A stretch of DNA of 51,071 nt, taken from NCBI GenBank assembly GCA_019638595.1, contig JAHBTJ010000035.1, positions 1-51,071 of the forward strand, written 5' to 3'. This DNA comes from Chitinophagaceae bacterium (lineage in GTDB: Bacteria > Bacteroidota > Bacteroidia > Chitinophagales > Chitinophagaceae). Position numbers and translations under genes: made by a program. Below the pieces are notes generated by a model that was not told where the DNA came from, searched no databases, and saw only the letters and a program-made list of their open reading frames with translations. This document shows positions 36,045 to 45,072 of this stretch, in pieces (position 1 is the first letter of the stretch; each line of letters starts with the position of its first letter).

Positions 36045-38180
36045 TTATTGTTGCCTTAATGCTTTAAAGTTGATAGTTATGGGATACTTTGTAGCATTGG
36101 CATTGGCAGTATCCCTGCCTAGGATTGCTTTTCCTGAAAAAATGCCTTCAACAAAATGATTGGTATTTCCATAAATTGATACTTTTGCTGCCCCTTCTTT
36201 TATCATATATGATTTGTCTCCGGCATAAATGAAACCGCTTGATATATTGTAATTACCCGGATCTGCATTACCGCTAAATATAAAGGAGGTAAAAGCATAT
36301 TGGGAATTGCCAAATCTAAAGTTTTCTGTTTTTCCTGAGATGGTAGTTGCATTTCCGGACCGCATTGCTTTAATATCGTCTGTAGGAGCAGCGAGATTAT
36401 ATTCTGTGTTGTCTACTTTGATTTTCATTGTGGATACGTTGTCTACATTTGTTGCGCTTTTCACTACTATAGTTACCTCATCGCTACCTGTAGCACCTTC
36501 ATTATCTTCTACTGTAATTTTATAGATATAGGTTCCTTCATTTATAAAAGAGACGGAGGTGCTGCTACTGCCCGGCAAAGCAATATTATCTCCTGCCGGA
36601 CCGCTTACTTTGGTCCATTTGTAAGAAGTTATTTGACCATCTGCATCAGTCGCAGAAGCAGACAATGTCACAGAATTATTAGGAAGTGTAATAGTTTGAT
36701 CTAGTCCGGCATCTACATCCGGAAATAAATTATTACCGCAAATATCTAAATAACGATTTTTTAATCCAGGCATGGTTATTATCCCATCTGTTTCCCGATA
36801 CATTCGTCCCTCATATACGGTATCATTTAATGAGCTAAATACAAGTATCTTTCCGATATCATTTCCAGGAAAACACTCTAAAGCAAAGGTGATACATACA
36901 TAACCCGATGATTGATCTACGTTTTGGTACTGCCAGTCGTCCTCGGACTGGAACAGAATATAGCTCGGAAGCGTTTTGTCTTCGCACTGCTTAATAAAAA
37001 ACGGGATGGTAGTATGTATAAAGTTTTCATCGGGAACCTGAACTTTTCCAAGGTCGTTAATTTTTCCTGTATTAAAGGGTAGCATGCCTAATTCTTTTTT
37101 TACTAAAAGCTTTTTTGAACAAGGATCATGAACAGTTATTGTAGCGTCAACTCCACCGCTTCCATAAAAATATACCTCCCCGAAGGAATTAGATGGGCCG
37201 GAAATTACATACCTTCCAATTACTGAAGATATAGTTACTGAAAGTAACGGAAGACTTTCTCCGTAAAAATTCTCAAGTTGAATTCTGAAATATGAAAGTC
37301 TACCATTGAAATTTGAAAGATTATAACTACTAAAATGGTTTAAAACAAAATGATATTGGTTTCCTTGTTTATCAGCTTTGCCACTTTTAATCCATTTCCT
37401 TTCTTCTGTATTAAAATAGAAAAGGGATATCGTGTCGTTTGCGATACTTTGTAAAGTAGCAGGAATGGGTGCTTTTATCTCTACAGTTTTGCCAGAAGCG
37501 ATCTGTAACTTATTTCCTTGCTCTGTTTCAAGTTCTATTGTAAGATGATGAAAGCTTTCAAGCATGCCTTCTTTTCCGCTATTATCAAAACCTCTGGCGT
37601 CACCTGTTAACAAATATTTTGAATCGTCTCTGGTCGGGTCAATTGATATAGCGTAAATATTAACGATGCCTGAGTAAGGTGCTTTGGTATCTTCTTCAAT
37701 TAGAATTCCGGGATGTATCAATATTTCGGTGTTATCGCTTAACGCAATAGTTCCCCCCTCAGACGCTTTAACTGTTCCGACAAGTTTCTTCGGAATAAGT
37801 TCAACCGTAATTTCATTAAGGCTGTCCTTTTGAGCTATAAAGCTTCGAAAGGCTTCGAAATATCCTTCTTTATTAATCTGTACCATGCCTGATTTATCGT
37901 AGAATTCTACGTTAGGCACGATAAATTTTCCGTATTTATCAGTTTTTAAAGTAACATTACTAATTCTAATGTCTGCATCAATTACAGGAACTTTATGTTC
38001 ATCTAAAATGGTGCCGATCACTGTGCCTTTTACAATCTTTTCTTTTGTTTGAATTTCCACGGGATTCTCTACGGGTTCGTTAATACTATTGTTTTTTTTA
38101 CACGAACCAATTAAAATAATCAGGAAGAGGGCAAGCGAAAGCAACTTACGCTCCGGAAGCCCCTGAATAATAGTGCTCAT
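36045..38180 (-). CDS. Large lipoprotein with carboxypeptidase-regulatory and PKD-like domains
   Basis: This 711-residue lipoprotein has its lipobox Cys at residue 27 (LIILIGSCKKNN). A carboxypeptidase-regulatory-like beta-sandwich follows (about 50-125, VKGTVIGTILDEHKVPVIDA and VPNVEF). A long region of unrecognised beta structure spans about 130-490. A PKD/REJ-type Ig domain (about 490-580) has DAGLDQTITLP and SYKWTKVSGP, and the C-terminal 130-residue beta domain is unassigned. Bacteroidota use such modular lipoproteins for surface binding. It has a candidate promoter at 38246-38290 and is the last of four consecutive lipoprotein genes. Function is unknown. Confidence 0.85.
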   Translation of the reverse strand: MSTIIQGLPERKLLSLALFLIILIGSCKKNNSINEPVENPVEIQTKEKIVKGTVIGTILDEHKVPVIDADIRISNVTLKTDKYGKFIVPNVEFYDKSGMVQINKEGYFEAFRSFIAQKDSLNEITVELIPKKLVGTVKASEGGTIALSDNTEILIHPGILIEEDTKAPYSGIVNIYAISIDPTRDDSKYLLTGDARGFDNSGKEGMLESFHHLTIELETEQGNKLQIASGKTVEIKAPIPATLQSIANDTISLFYFNTEERKWIKSGKADKQGNQYHFVLNHFSSYNLSNFNGRLSYFRIQLENFYGESLPLLSVTISSVIGRYVISGPSNSFGEVYFYGSGGVDATITVHDPCSKKLLVKKELGMLPFNTGKINDLGKVQVPDENFIHTTIPFFIKQCEDKTLPSYILFQSEDDWQYQNVDQSSGYVCITFALECFPGNDIGKILVFSSLNDTVYEGRMYRETDGIITMPGLKNRYLDICGNNLFPDVDAGLDQTITLPNNSVTLSASATDADGQITSYKWTKVSGPAGDNIALPGSSSTSVSFINEGTYIYKITVEDNEGATGSDEVTIVVKSATNVDNVSTMKIKVDNTEYNLAAPTDDIKAMRSGNATTISGKTENFRFGNSQYAFTSFIFSGNADPGNYNISSGFIYAGDKSYMIKEGAAKVSIYGNTNHFVEGIFSGKAILGRDTANANATKYPITINFKALRQQ

Positions 38181-38245
38181 AATACTTGATTTTTAGTGAT
38201 TTGGAGGTTCCAGAAAGATATATTGGTTGGATTATAAGCGTACAG

Positions 38246-38290
38246 CAAATGCATTTGTTGCAATATTGTTTTGCAAATAGCACTTTGTTG
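38246..38290 (-). promoter_or_regulatory. Candidate promoter of the 711-residue lipoprotein
   Basis: Read leftward, ACAAAGTGCTATTTGC (to 38273) is followed after about 20 bases by TGCATTTG (38253-38246), seven of eight bases matching TAnnTTTG apart from the second. The upstream half is nearly identical to that at 46241-46256. Confidence 0.45.
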
Positions 38291-38342
38291 TATTTATTGG
38301 GTTACAGATTGCAGGCGCAACCCTATGCCCTACACCTCATAC

Positions 38343-39041
38343 CTAATTCACTTTCGACAGGTCAAATACATATTTAGTACCGCCTGTAATTTTATTATTG
38401 CTTAATCCGGCATTATAAGTTTTGTTGGGCTGGTTTGAAAAAATAATACCCAGGCTGGAGGAGCTGTCTATTCTTTGCCCGCTGATGGAAACATACTGTG
38501 TATCTACTTTCATATAGCCATTGATGGAACCGTTGCTGATGGTCATTGCCACGGGGTCAATGTCCCTGTTAGCGTCGGTATCCCTTATCTTCCCGATATA
38601 GCTTCGTGTTTCATATTTCGTGGTTTCTTTATCAATGGTTGCTTGTACCTTATGACCGGGAATATCAATTTTTACAGCAGGAGATTTTCCATCTGCTTTT
38701 ACGCTGAATATGATCTTAATGTCACCCTTTTGAAGCATATAATTGGTGATGGCATCGCCATCGTTAATGCTTCCCTGTCCTTCAAGCGCATAGGTTTTCC
38801 CGTCAAATACAACAGTGGCTGTTGAGCCGGTGGTGCGTACTTCAATGGTATAATACCCGCTTGATCCCAGCAGGATGCCGGAATATTTACCCAGGGCTTT
38901 GCTGTTATTGGCTTCAGTCAGCACCTCCGGGTTTCCGCCCGACGGATCTTCTTTATCTTTTTTACAGGAAACAAATACCATTGCGGCAAGGATTGCGGTT
39001 GCCATGAGCATGGAACATGCGTAGTTGATCATCTTTTTCAT
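38343..39041 (-). CDS. Lipoprotein of unknown function
   Basis: This 232-residue protein has a lipoprotein signal peptide ending in VFVSCKKDKED (Cys at about 26). The mature part is predicted mainly beta, with LGKYSGILLGSSGYYTIEV early and a C-terminal GGTKYVFDLSK. No domain is recognised. It starts 23 bases before the next lipoprotein gene's end region and likely shares a transcript with the 148-residue lipoprotein upstream of it. Confidence 0.8.
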   Translation of the reverse strand: MKKMINYACSMLMATAILAAMVFVSCKKDKEDPSGGNPEVLTEANNSKALGKYSGILLGSSGYYTIEVRTTGSTATVVFDGKTYALEGQGSINDGDAITNYMLQKGDIKIIFSVKADGKSPAVKIDIPGHKVQATIDKETTKYETRSYIGKIRDTDANRDIDPVAMTISNGSINGYMKVDTQYVSISGQRIDSSSSLGIIFSNQPNKTYNAGLSNNKITGGTKYVFDLSKVN

Positions 39042-39063
39042 AAAAAAATATTTAAGTTTTTGA

Positions 39064-39510
39064 TTATTGCTTTTGCAGCACCAGCTTGTTTTCTAATTGC
39101 CCGGCCAGTGCTGCCTCGTCATTGAAAAGGAAATAAAGACGCATCAAATTGATGGCATTTTCATCCAGCTCCAACACCAGGTTGTATCCCTGGTAATAGC
39201 CTTTACAGTTAAGGGTAAACAAACCATTGCCCATCCTGGCATTCAGAACATTGTTGGCATCTATGCTCCCGGTGAGCGTAAAGTTTGCATCAGGCTGCGT
39301 ATATGTACCGCTTATCTGCCCGTTATTGTTTTTTACAGACACGGTTACATCGGTCTGGTTAATACGCCCTTTAAAGTTGCCGTCAAACAGCACGGCTTTC
39401 ACCTCCTCTTTCGGTTCATAAATGGCCGGAGTGCCGGAGGAGGAGCTGCAGGAATAATGTGCACATGAGATGCATGTAATAAGTGCATATAATGCGAATT
39501 GAGCTTTCAT
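39064..39510 (-). CDS. Small lipoprotein of unknown function
   Basis: This 148-residue protein has a lipoprotein-type N-terminus with several Cys (CISCAHYSCSSSSG; lipid attachment most likely at Cys21). The mature region is short and beta-rich: a segment with FDGNFKGRINQTDVTVSV, ISGTYTQPDANFTLTGSI and LFTLNCKGYYQ, suggestive of a small beta-sandwich. No family is recognised. A well-formed candidate promoter lies at 39621-39663. The 232-residue lipoprotein follows 22 bases after its stop. Confidence 0.8.
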   Translation of the reverse strand: MKAQFALYALITCISCAHYSCSSSSGTPAIYEPKEEVKAVLFDGNFKGRINQTDVTVSVKNNNGQISGTYTQPDANFTLTGSIDANNVLNARMGNGLFTLNCKGYYQGYNLVLELDENAINLMRLYFLFNDEAALAGQLENKLVLQKQ

Positions 39511-39620
39511 GTTTTATTTTTTTTATTTGTGTGAATAAATGAACCCGGGTTGTAAAAGACAGGTTTCCCTGGAAGAATATGATTAAAATGTTATGGCGGA
39601 GGTTATTCGGAAGGATATTG

Positions 39621-39663
39621 CAAAATTACTTTCATGCAGTCCGCAGCGCAATAGCACGAAAGT
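39621..39663 (-). promoter_or_regulatory. Candidate promoter of the 148-residue lipoprotein
   Basis: Read leftward, ACTTTCGTGCTATTGCG is followed after about 20 bases by a perfect TAATTTTG (39628-39621). The leader to the ATG at 39510 is about 105 bases. The upstream half is nearly identical to that at 49824-49840. Confidence 0.55.
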
Positions 39664-39671
39664 TGTAAATA

Positions 39672-40439
39672 TTAATCACAGCCATATTCAACAACTGTAT
39701 TCCGGTAATTGAGTGGTATGTCGGAATTGACCGGCTGTAACCTTTCCTCTTTAAATATATAGGGCAGGTTATACGTATTGAATACTTCAATTTCTCCTTC
39801 CGGTTGATTCACACTATAATCCCTGTCAATAAACTTCCATACCTTATTGGTTTGCCTGATGCTGGGTTGGTTGGTATAGGTTACCCCGGGTCTTATAAGA
39901 TTGCCATCCGCGTTATATGTAAATGTTTTTTCGCTTACAGATCCGTTCCCGTAAGTGGTTTCTTCTTTAATGATACGTCCAACAAAATCTAAGGTCAGCC
40001 TGCTAACTCTTATATCAACGTATGTATCCGGATGATCGTTAACATCAACGTTTCCCCCACTGTACATGAAAGCGGAGTCTATAATCTTTGTGGGACTGAC
40101 ATAAGTATACAAATGCCAGGATGAAATAAATGCATCTGAAAGATATACCCGCAAACGATTACCGGCATCATAGCTGAACCTTTTATCCCTAGGAAAATAT
40201 TCATCGAACGGGATATTGTATCGAATGAAAGTTGGATTTCCTTCGGCGTTATATTCAAATAAAGCATACCCAGCCGGGGCTTCTTCATCAGCGTTGGTTG
40301 CTTCAAACGATATTTTTTCTATTCTGCAGTTCCTGGCAGGATCATCGGGGTGATCTTCAAAATAGTCCCAAGCCCGGCTGCAGCCTGGTAAGATCAATAA
40401 AGCTATTGCTGTTATTGGCAGAAAAATATTTTTACGCAT
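39672..40439 (-). CDS. Lipoprotein with YD-like beta hairpins, unknown function
   Basis: The ATG at 40439 gives a clear lipoprotein signal (MRKNIFLPITAIALLILPGC, Cys20); the frame is open 18 codons further. The 255-residue protein contains segments such as FEYNAEGNPTFIRYNI, FSYDAGNRLRVYL and FTYNADGNLIRPG. These resemble the (Y/F)-x-Y-(D/N)-xx-G-(N/R) strands of YD/RHS repeats in an isolated lipoprotein. It likely forms a beta sheet. Its upstream region resembles that of the 7TM histidine kinase gene. Role is unknown. Confidence 0.78.
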   Translation of the reverse strand: MRKNIFLPITAIALLILPGCSRAWDYFEDHPDDPARNCRIEKISFEATNADEEAPAGYALFEYNAEGNPTFIRYNIPFDEYFPRDKRFSYDAGNRLRVYLSDAFISSWHLYTYVSPTKIIDSAFMYSGGNVDVNDHPDTYVDIRVSRLTLDFVGRIIKEETTYGNGSVSEKTFTYNADGNLIRPGVTYTNQPSIRQTNKVWKFIDRDYSVNQPEGEIEVFNTYNLPYIFKEERLQPVNSDIPLNYRNTVVEYGCD

Positions 40440-40520
40440 GATCGTTGGTTTAAAAATGGTTATTAATAAATTTGTTACTGGTTCTCCCTGCATGTTAATT
40501 TGCGTTTCATTCGTTTATAA

Positions 40521-40590
40521 TGTAAAGGTGCAAACACATGAACTCCTTACTGTATTTGATCTGCTAACGGTATTGAATACTCTATGAAGG
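40521..40590 (-). promoter_or_regulatory. Upstream element shared with the 7TM kinase gene (copy A)
   Basis: This block aligns along its whole length with 42789-42861. The forward strand has GTAAAGGTGCAAACA, CTGTATTTGATCTGC and TTGAATACTCTATGAAGG, against ATAAAGATGCAAACA, CTGCATTTACTCTGC and TGTAAATACTCTATGAAAGG. It lies 80-150 bases before the 255-residue lipoprotein gene. Confidence 0.6.
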
Positions 40591-40725
40591 TTGCAGGTTG
40601 TTGGAATTTGAGGTTTGTAGTTTATAGTTTCGGGTTTATGGTTTCAACTATAAACAAAAAACCATAAACTATAAATTGATTTGATTGCCCATAGCTCACA
40701 GCCCAAAGCCCATAGCCATCGCCGG
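40585..40725. repeat. Dispersed intergenic repeat, copy 6
   Basis: GGTTGCAGGTTGTTGG and GGTTTGTAGTTTATAGTTTC lead to a 35-base block (40645-40679) that is the exact reverse complement of 29323-29357. CCCATAGCTCACAGCCC-type words follow. It lies between the 255-residue lipoprotein and the NarL regulator. Confidence 0.8.
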
Positions 40726-40729
40726 CAGC

Positions 40730-41347
40730 CTATTTCCCGAAATACTTATTCAATGCTTCTGTTCTGTTATGCACGTGCAGCTTTTCGTAAATATTAAAGC
40801 AATGCCTCCGAACGGTTTCGGTGCTGATGTACAGGCTGGTCGCGATCTCTTTGTACAGTAATCCTTTTGACAGTTGGGTCAATATTTCTTCTTCGCGTTT
40901 TGTTAATGGTATTGCAGTGCTCGCGGGCGTTTTGCGAAAAGATTGCACAACCTTCCTGGCCACCTGGCTGCTCATGGGGCTGCCACCGAGACATAATTCC
41001 GTAACAGCTTCCAGGATGCGGGCAGGAGCTTCGCTTTTTAGTATATACCCGTGGGCGCCGGCTTCAAGCGACTGAAATATTTTATCATCAGAATCGTAGG
41101 CGGTGCACATAAGACATAATGTTGCCGGACTGTTTGACCTGATCCATTTTACGAGCTCTATTCCTGATTGCCCCGGGAGATTAATGTCTATAATACAAAG
41201 GCCGGGCTTGTTGCTGCTGATGCCGGTCATCGCTTCCTCCGCATTTTTGGCGCAAAACAATACCTGCATGTCTTGGCTATGCTCAAACAGCACCTGCAGC
41301 AGGTTCCTGTAATCTTCCAGGTCTTCAATAATGCCGGTAGTGATCAT
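40730..41347 (-). CDS. NarL/LuxR-family response regulator
   Basis: This 205-residue regulator has a receiver domain (about 1-120). It shows the acidic pair IIEDLED, phosphoacceptor Asp54 in CIIDINLPG, and Thr/Lys switch residues (CTAYDS, LKSE). A GerE-type helix-turn-helix follows (about 140-205) with LTKREEEILTQLSKGLLYKE and TETVRRHCFNIYEKL. It starts 21 bases after the stop of the HisKA_3-type sensor kinase, its evident partner. The output is DNA binding in the cytoplasm. Its targets are not visible here, though the shared upstream elements in this area are candidates. Confidence 0.93.
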   Translation of the reverse strand: MITTGIIEDLEDYRNLLQVLFEHSQDMQVLFCAKNAEEAMTGISSNKPGLCIIDINLPGQSGIELVKWIRSNSPATLCLMCTAYDSDDKIFQSLEAGAHGYILKSEAPARILEAVTELCLGGSPMSSQVARKVVQSFRKTPASTAIPLTKREEEILTQLSKGLLYKEIATSLYISTETVRRHCFNIYEKLHVHNRTEALNKYFGK

Positions 41348-41368
41348 ACTACTTAAAGCTTTTTCTTT

Positions 41369-42772
41369 TTAATTGTTTTCTATAGTGCTTTTATTGTAAA
41401 GGGCAGACAATGGCATTGAAAAAACGAGCGTGGTTCCGCCCTGCTTCTGTATTTGCATCGTTCCCTGTAATAAGCCAATCCGTTGCTGCATATTTCTCAG
41501 CCCGTTTCCCCGACAGGTATTTCCTGCAGGATATTCCATTCCGGTTCCATTGTCGGCAACACATATTACCAGGTCGTTAATCGCGGAGATATTGATATTT
41601 ACTTTAGATGCACGGGAGTGCTTGACAATATTATGCAACGCCTCTTTAATCAGCAACAGGATCTGGCGCCTGGAATCGCCGGTTATTTTAATGTTAGGTA
41701 TGTGCCTGGGCTCTTTGCAGGATAGTTCTATCCCCGCTTCATCGAGATAACACCCGGCAAACTGGCGGATATAAGCGATCACTCCGCAAAGCTCATCGTT
41801 GTTATTGTTCAGGCACCAAACAATTTCGTTGATGCTTTGAACCAGTTCCCTTGATTTTGCAGAGATGCGTTCCAGGTATTTTCCATTCAGTCCAAACTGC
41901 GGGGAACGGGTCATTTCGGCCATTAGCCGGATCGTTGAAAGCTCTCCGCCCAATCCATCATGCAGCTCTGTTGCAATACGGTTTCTTTCCTGTTCACGGG
42001 CGCTGTATGCAGCCTCTATAAATTCTTTTTCTTTTTGCCTGATAACAGCCTGCTGTTCCAGCACTTTCTTTAATGCTTTTTCCTTTTCAATATATTCAAT
42101 CCTTAACCTATACCCGATGGCGGCAGAAAAGAATATGACATCCAGGTAGTAGCCAAACATCATCCATCCCCAGGTATTAATGTTCAGTAATATCTTGTTT
42201 AAAGCGGTTTGAACAAAAACCGATACCAGGCTAAACAGTATAATGGCAAAGGTTCCTGTTGCGATATAATAGTAATAGGCTCCTTTTTTTTGTAGTGCAA
42301 GCAGGGTAACCCATACGGCAAAAGCGCTTAAATATACTCTTACGGATACTGCCAGTATGGTTGCTGTTTTTCCCAATGGTATATTGGCTGCTATATTTTC
42401 CCAAATGGCATTGGCTGTTATAATATAGATAATCGTTCTGTATGCCCGGCCCAGCCTGCCGTTATTTCCGGAAACAGGTGCAAGCGCGTTACCCAGGAAA
42501 GAAATATAAAAAATAAAGGTTACCCACATCAGGTTAGAGTCGAGAGAAAAGCTGATGTTTAAGCTTTCGATATACGAGTATGCATATGGTTCTGCGCCGT
42601 TTAAGAACAGCATGCGATACAGGATGTACAGTGCAATGGACCATAGATACAGGCAATAATACCTGAGCACTTTATCCCGCCTGTGTATATACAGCATGGT
42701 GTGATAGATGGCTGCGAGACTTAAAGCCCCAAGGCAGGAGAGGATCAAATAAAGTGTTACTGTTGTAAGCAT
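41369..42772 (-). CDS. 7TM sensor histidine kinase (HisKA_3 type)
   Basis: This 467-residue kinase has about seven hydrophobic segments (residues 3-225), a short coiled linker (KEKALKKVLEQQAVIRQKE) and a HisKA_3 dimerisation domain. The phosphorylated His271 is in ATELHDGLGGELST. The HATPase has KEALHNIVKHSRAS (N box), CVADNGTGM (G1) and GNGLRNMQQRIG (G2), all intact. This is the NarX-like architecture, and it is paired with the adjacent NarL-type regulator. The membrane part should sense a membrane or extracellular cue; no periplasmic ligand domain is present. Confidence 0.92.
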   Translation of the reverse strand: MLTTVTLYLILSCLGALSLAAIYHTMLYIHRRDKVLRYYCLYLWSIALYILYRMLFLNGAEPYAYSYIESLNISFSLDSNLMWVTFIFYISFLGNALAPVSGNNGRLGRAYRTIIYIITANAIWENIAANIPLGKTATILAVSVRVYLSAFAVWVTLLALQKKGAYYYYIATGTFAIILFSLVSVFVQTALNKILLNINTWGWMMFGYYLDVIFFSAAIGYRLRIEYIEKEKALKKVLEQQAVIRQKEKEFIEAAYSAREQERNRIATELHDGLGGELSTIRLMAEMTRSPQFGLNGKYLERISAKSRELVQSINEIVWCLNNNNDELCGVIAYIRQFAGCYLDEAGIELSCKEPRHIPNIKITGDSRRQILLLIKEALHNIVKHSRASKVNINISAINDLVICVADNGTGMEYPAGNTCRGNGLRNMQQRIGLLQGTMQIQKQGGTTLVFSMPLSALYNKSTIENN

Positions 42773-42788
42773 CTGTACGTATTTGCCG

Positions 42789-42861
42789 TATAAAGATGCA
42801 AACAGTGTAAAGTAATCCCTGCATTTACTCTGCCAGTGGTTGTAAATACTCTATGAAAGGA
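42789..42861 (-). promoter_or_regulatory. Upstream element shared with the lipoprotein gene (copy B)
   Basis: This block lies directly upstream of the 7TM kinase ATG and aligns with 40521-40590, as described there. The most conserved words are AATACTCTATGAA and the A/T-flanked ATGCAAACA. Confidence 0.6.
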
Positions 42862-42875
42862 AATCGGGTAAGAGG

Positions 42876-44663
42876 TCAGGCGCCTGCCTGAATGATCGTC
42901 GGACCGGGCAGGGGAAGGGTTATTACCGCGATTGTTTTATTGTGCTCCGTTGTACAGGTAAATTGACCGTTGAGTTTGGCAATAAATTCTTTAACGAGCG
43001 TTAATCCCAGTCCGGATTTTTCGCTGGTAACCGTGTCATCCTGTAATGAATATAACAGGTGTATGTTTTCACTGCCGGCTTCGTTGGCTACCGTAATGGT
43101 TGCAAGTTCCCGGGCAATCTTCGCGTTCACTTCAATGGCTGAGCCGGGAAGGGAATATTTAATGGCATTGGAAAGGATATTGCGCAGCACAATAGTGAGC
43201 ATGTTAACGTCTGACCGGATTGCCAGCGCGGGCGCTATATTATTGATGATCCGGTTGTCTTTTTGCAGCGCATCGGCATACAGCAGGCTGCAAACGTCAT
43301 TGCAGATTTCATACAGGTATATATTTTGCGGATAGATAACAAACTGGTGTAGCTGCGATTTGCTCCATACCAGCAGGTCTTCCAGGGTTTCAAGCAGTTG
43401 TTCGGTTTGCTGAATGAAGGCGATATCCTTTTTGTCGGGGGCGTTGTTTTTGAGCTGCAGGTGAGCGTATAGGCTGCTGATCGGGCTTCTTAAGTCGTGG
43501 CTGATCACGGAAAACAATTTTGTTTTTACCTGGTTGGAGGCGTCCAGCTCTTTATTCAGCTTTTCTATGTGTTCATTTTGCGCTATGAGCTGCCTATTGG
43601 CCTTTTGTTTTCTTTGATAGCTGATGAAGCTTACAATAGCCAGGGCTGCTGCCAGCGCTAATCCCCCCAGGGAAAGCAGGAGGTTCCTGCTTTTCAGCTT
43701 GTTCTCTGTCTCCTGGCTCCGGATCTTTTCATCTTTCTTGTCGGATTCGTATTTTTCGGAGAGCTCGGATGCAAACCGGCTTTTTTGCTGATCAAATAAA
43801 ATATTATTGTACTGCAGCGCTTTTTTCAGAAAGAAAGTAGCGCTGTCGTACATTTTCAGTGTATCATACATTTCAGATATATTATTGGAAAGAAAGCTGA
43901 ATAGCTGAGGGTCATTTTGATCATTATTTATTTCCCAGCTTTTATTAAAATACCGGAGGGCATCTTTGTATCGGGCATTTTCTTTATACAGAACTCCAAT
44001 ATTATTAAAAATGAACGCCAGTGTTTTGGTATCATTGCCGGCGCTCTGCTCTGCCAGTTTAAAAAAATACAGTGCGCTATCCGTGCCTATGGACATATAA
44101 CATATGCCCAGGTTCAGGTAATTATTTGCAAGATCTTCCTGTGTTATTACTTTTTTGAAATCCTGGATAGCTTGCTTGTGAAAGCCAATAGCTTTTCGAG
44201 TCTCTCCCTTGAGATTTAGCATTATTGCCCAGTCGTTCAAAATAGAAGCTATCCCCGTAGAATCTTTAATATCCTTGCTATAATCATAAGACCGGCTATA
44301 AAATTTATCCGCATTTTGAAAGTCATTTATACTAAAATAAGCGGATGCAATATTGGAAGTTGCAGCGGCTAATCTTTCTATATTATTAAAGGATTCAAAA
44401 GTTTTAAGAGCATTATAATAGTCGGTTAAAGAAGAATCGATTTTGCTTAAAAAAAAATAACACTTGCCTTTGCGTAGATAAGCATTTCCAAGAGAAATGG
44501 ATTTAGCTGTCTTGTTTGCCTCAATAACAGATGCATATTCAATAATAGCCTGCTTATAGTTTTGAGCATCCAGCAGGCTATCAGCTTTACTAATAGATTG
44601 AGATCTGAGCATCGCCGAGATGCCCAGATACAGTATTAATAATAAAATGAGTGACCTGCTCAC
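42876..44663 (-). CDS. TPR-containing sensor histidine kinase
   Basis: This 595-residue kinase has a signal peptide or anchor (about 1-22), tetratricopeptide-like helical repeats (about 25-290), one transmembrane helix (about 328-350), a coiled-coil linker, and a HisKA domain with His389 in SVISHDLRSPISS. The HATPase has ILSNAIKYSLPGS (N box) and SGLGLTLVKEF (G2). Its G1 position reads VANEAGSEN instead of the usual DNGxG, so the adenine-contacting Asp is missing. The upstream genes are a LytTR regulator and a 131-residue protein, with a 13-base gap; this is probably one operon. Confidence 0.9.
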   Translation of the reverse strand: MSRSLILLLILYLGISAMLRSQSISKADSLLDAQNYKQAIIEYASVIEANKTAKSISLGNAYLRKGKCYFFLSKIDSSLTDYYNALKTFESFNNIERLAAATSNIASAYFSINDFQNADKFYSRSYDYSKDIKDSTGIASILNDWAIMLNLKGETRKAIGFHKQAIQDFKKVITQEDLANNYLNLGICYMSIGTDSALYFFKLAEQSAGNDTKTLAFIFNNIGVLYKENARYKDALRYFNKSWEINNDQNDPQLFSFLSNNISEMYDTLKMYDSATFFLKKALQYNNILFDQQKSRFASELSEKYESDKKDEKIRSQETENKLKSRNLLLSLGGLALAAALAIVSFISYQRKQKANRQLIAQNEHIEKLNKELDASNQVKTKLFSVISHDLRSPISSLYAHLQLKNNAPDKKDIAFIQQTEQLLETLEDLLVWSKSQLHQFVIYPQNIYLYEICNDVCSLLYADALQKDNRIINNIAPALAIRSDVNMLTIVLRNILSNAIKYSLPGSAIEVNAKIARELATITVANEAGSENIHLLYSLQDDTVTSEKSGLGLTLVKEFIAKLNGQFTCTTEHNKTIAVITLPLPGPTIIQAGA

Positions 44664-44676
44664 TAAAAATACTTAA

Positions 44677-45072
44677 TCAATGAACTTCAAATTCCAGGTC
44701 TGGAAATACGATCTCTACCATCTCCCTGGTTTTCAGGGCAGATGATTTTGAATGTGTGGCTCCTGCTTTTAGCTCATGTGTATATAATCCGCTTTTTTGC
44801 TTTTGATAGTTTGCCTTATAAATAACTGATGAAGATTCAAGTTCAATAACATAGATTGTTAGTGTTTCTTTATTCAACCTGGCGGAGATTATGATTTTAT
44901 CTGCTAGTGATTTCAAAAAATCTTCACTTTTCGGATTACTTGTTTTTGCCAGGTTACCCCTGGCGTTCTGGGCTTGCAAGCATTGCTTGGTCTCGCAAGG
45001 CTGGCAAAAAACGAGATTAGAAAACCCAGGAATAACAAGCAGGCCGATAAAGAGGTTTAATAAAATTTTCAT
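44677..45072 (-). CDS. Small secreted protein between LytTR regulator and TPR kinase
   Basis: This 131-residue protein has a signal peptide (about 1-23, ending in NLVFC/QP) and two cysteines just after it (CETKQC). The rest has a helical Lys-rich part (EDFLKSLADKIIISARL) and a C-terminal beta-like region. No domain is recognised. Its ATG overlaps the stop of the LytTR regulator by 4 bases and the kinase follows 13 bases on, so it sits inside a signalling operon. It could be a periplasmic partner of the TPR kinase; that is inference. Confidence 0.75.
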   Translation of the reverse strand: MKILLNLFIGLLVIPGFSNLVFCQPCETKQCLQAQNARGNLAKTSNPKSEDFLKSLADKIIISARLNKETLTIYVIELESSSVIYKANYQKQKSGLYTHELKAGATHSKSSALKTREMVEIVFPDLEFEVH

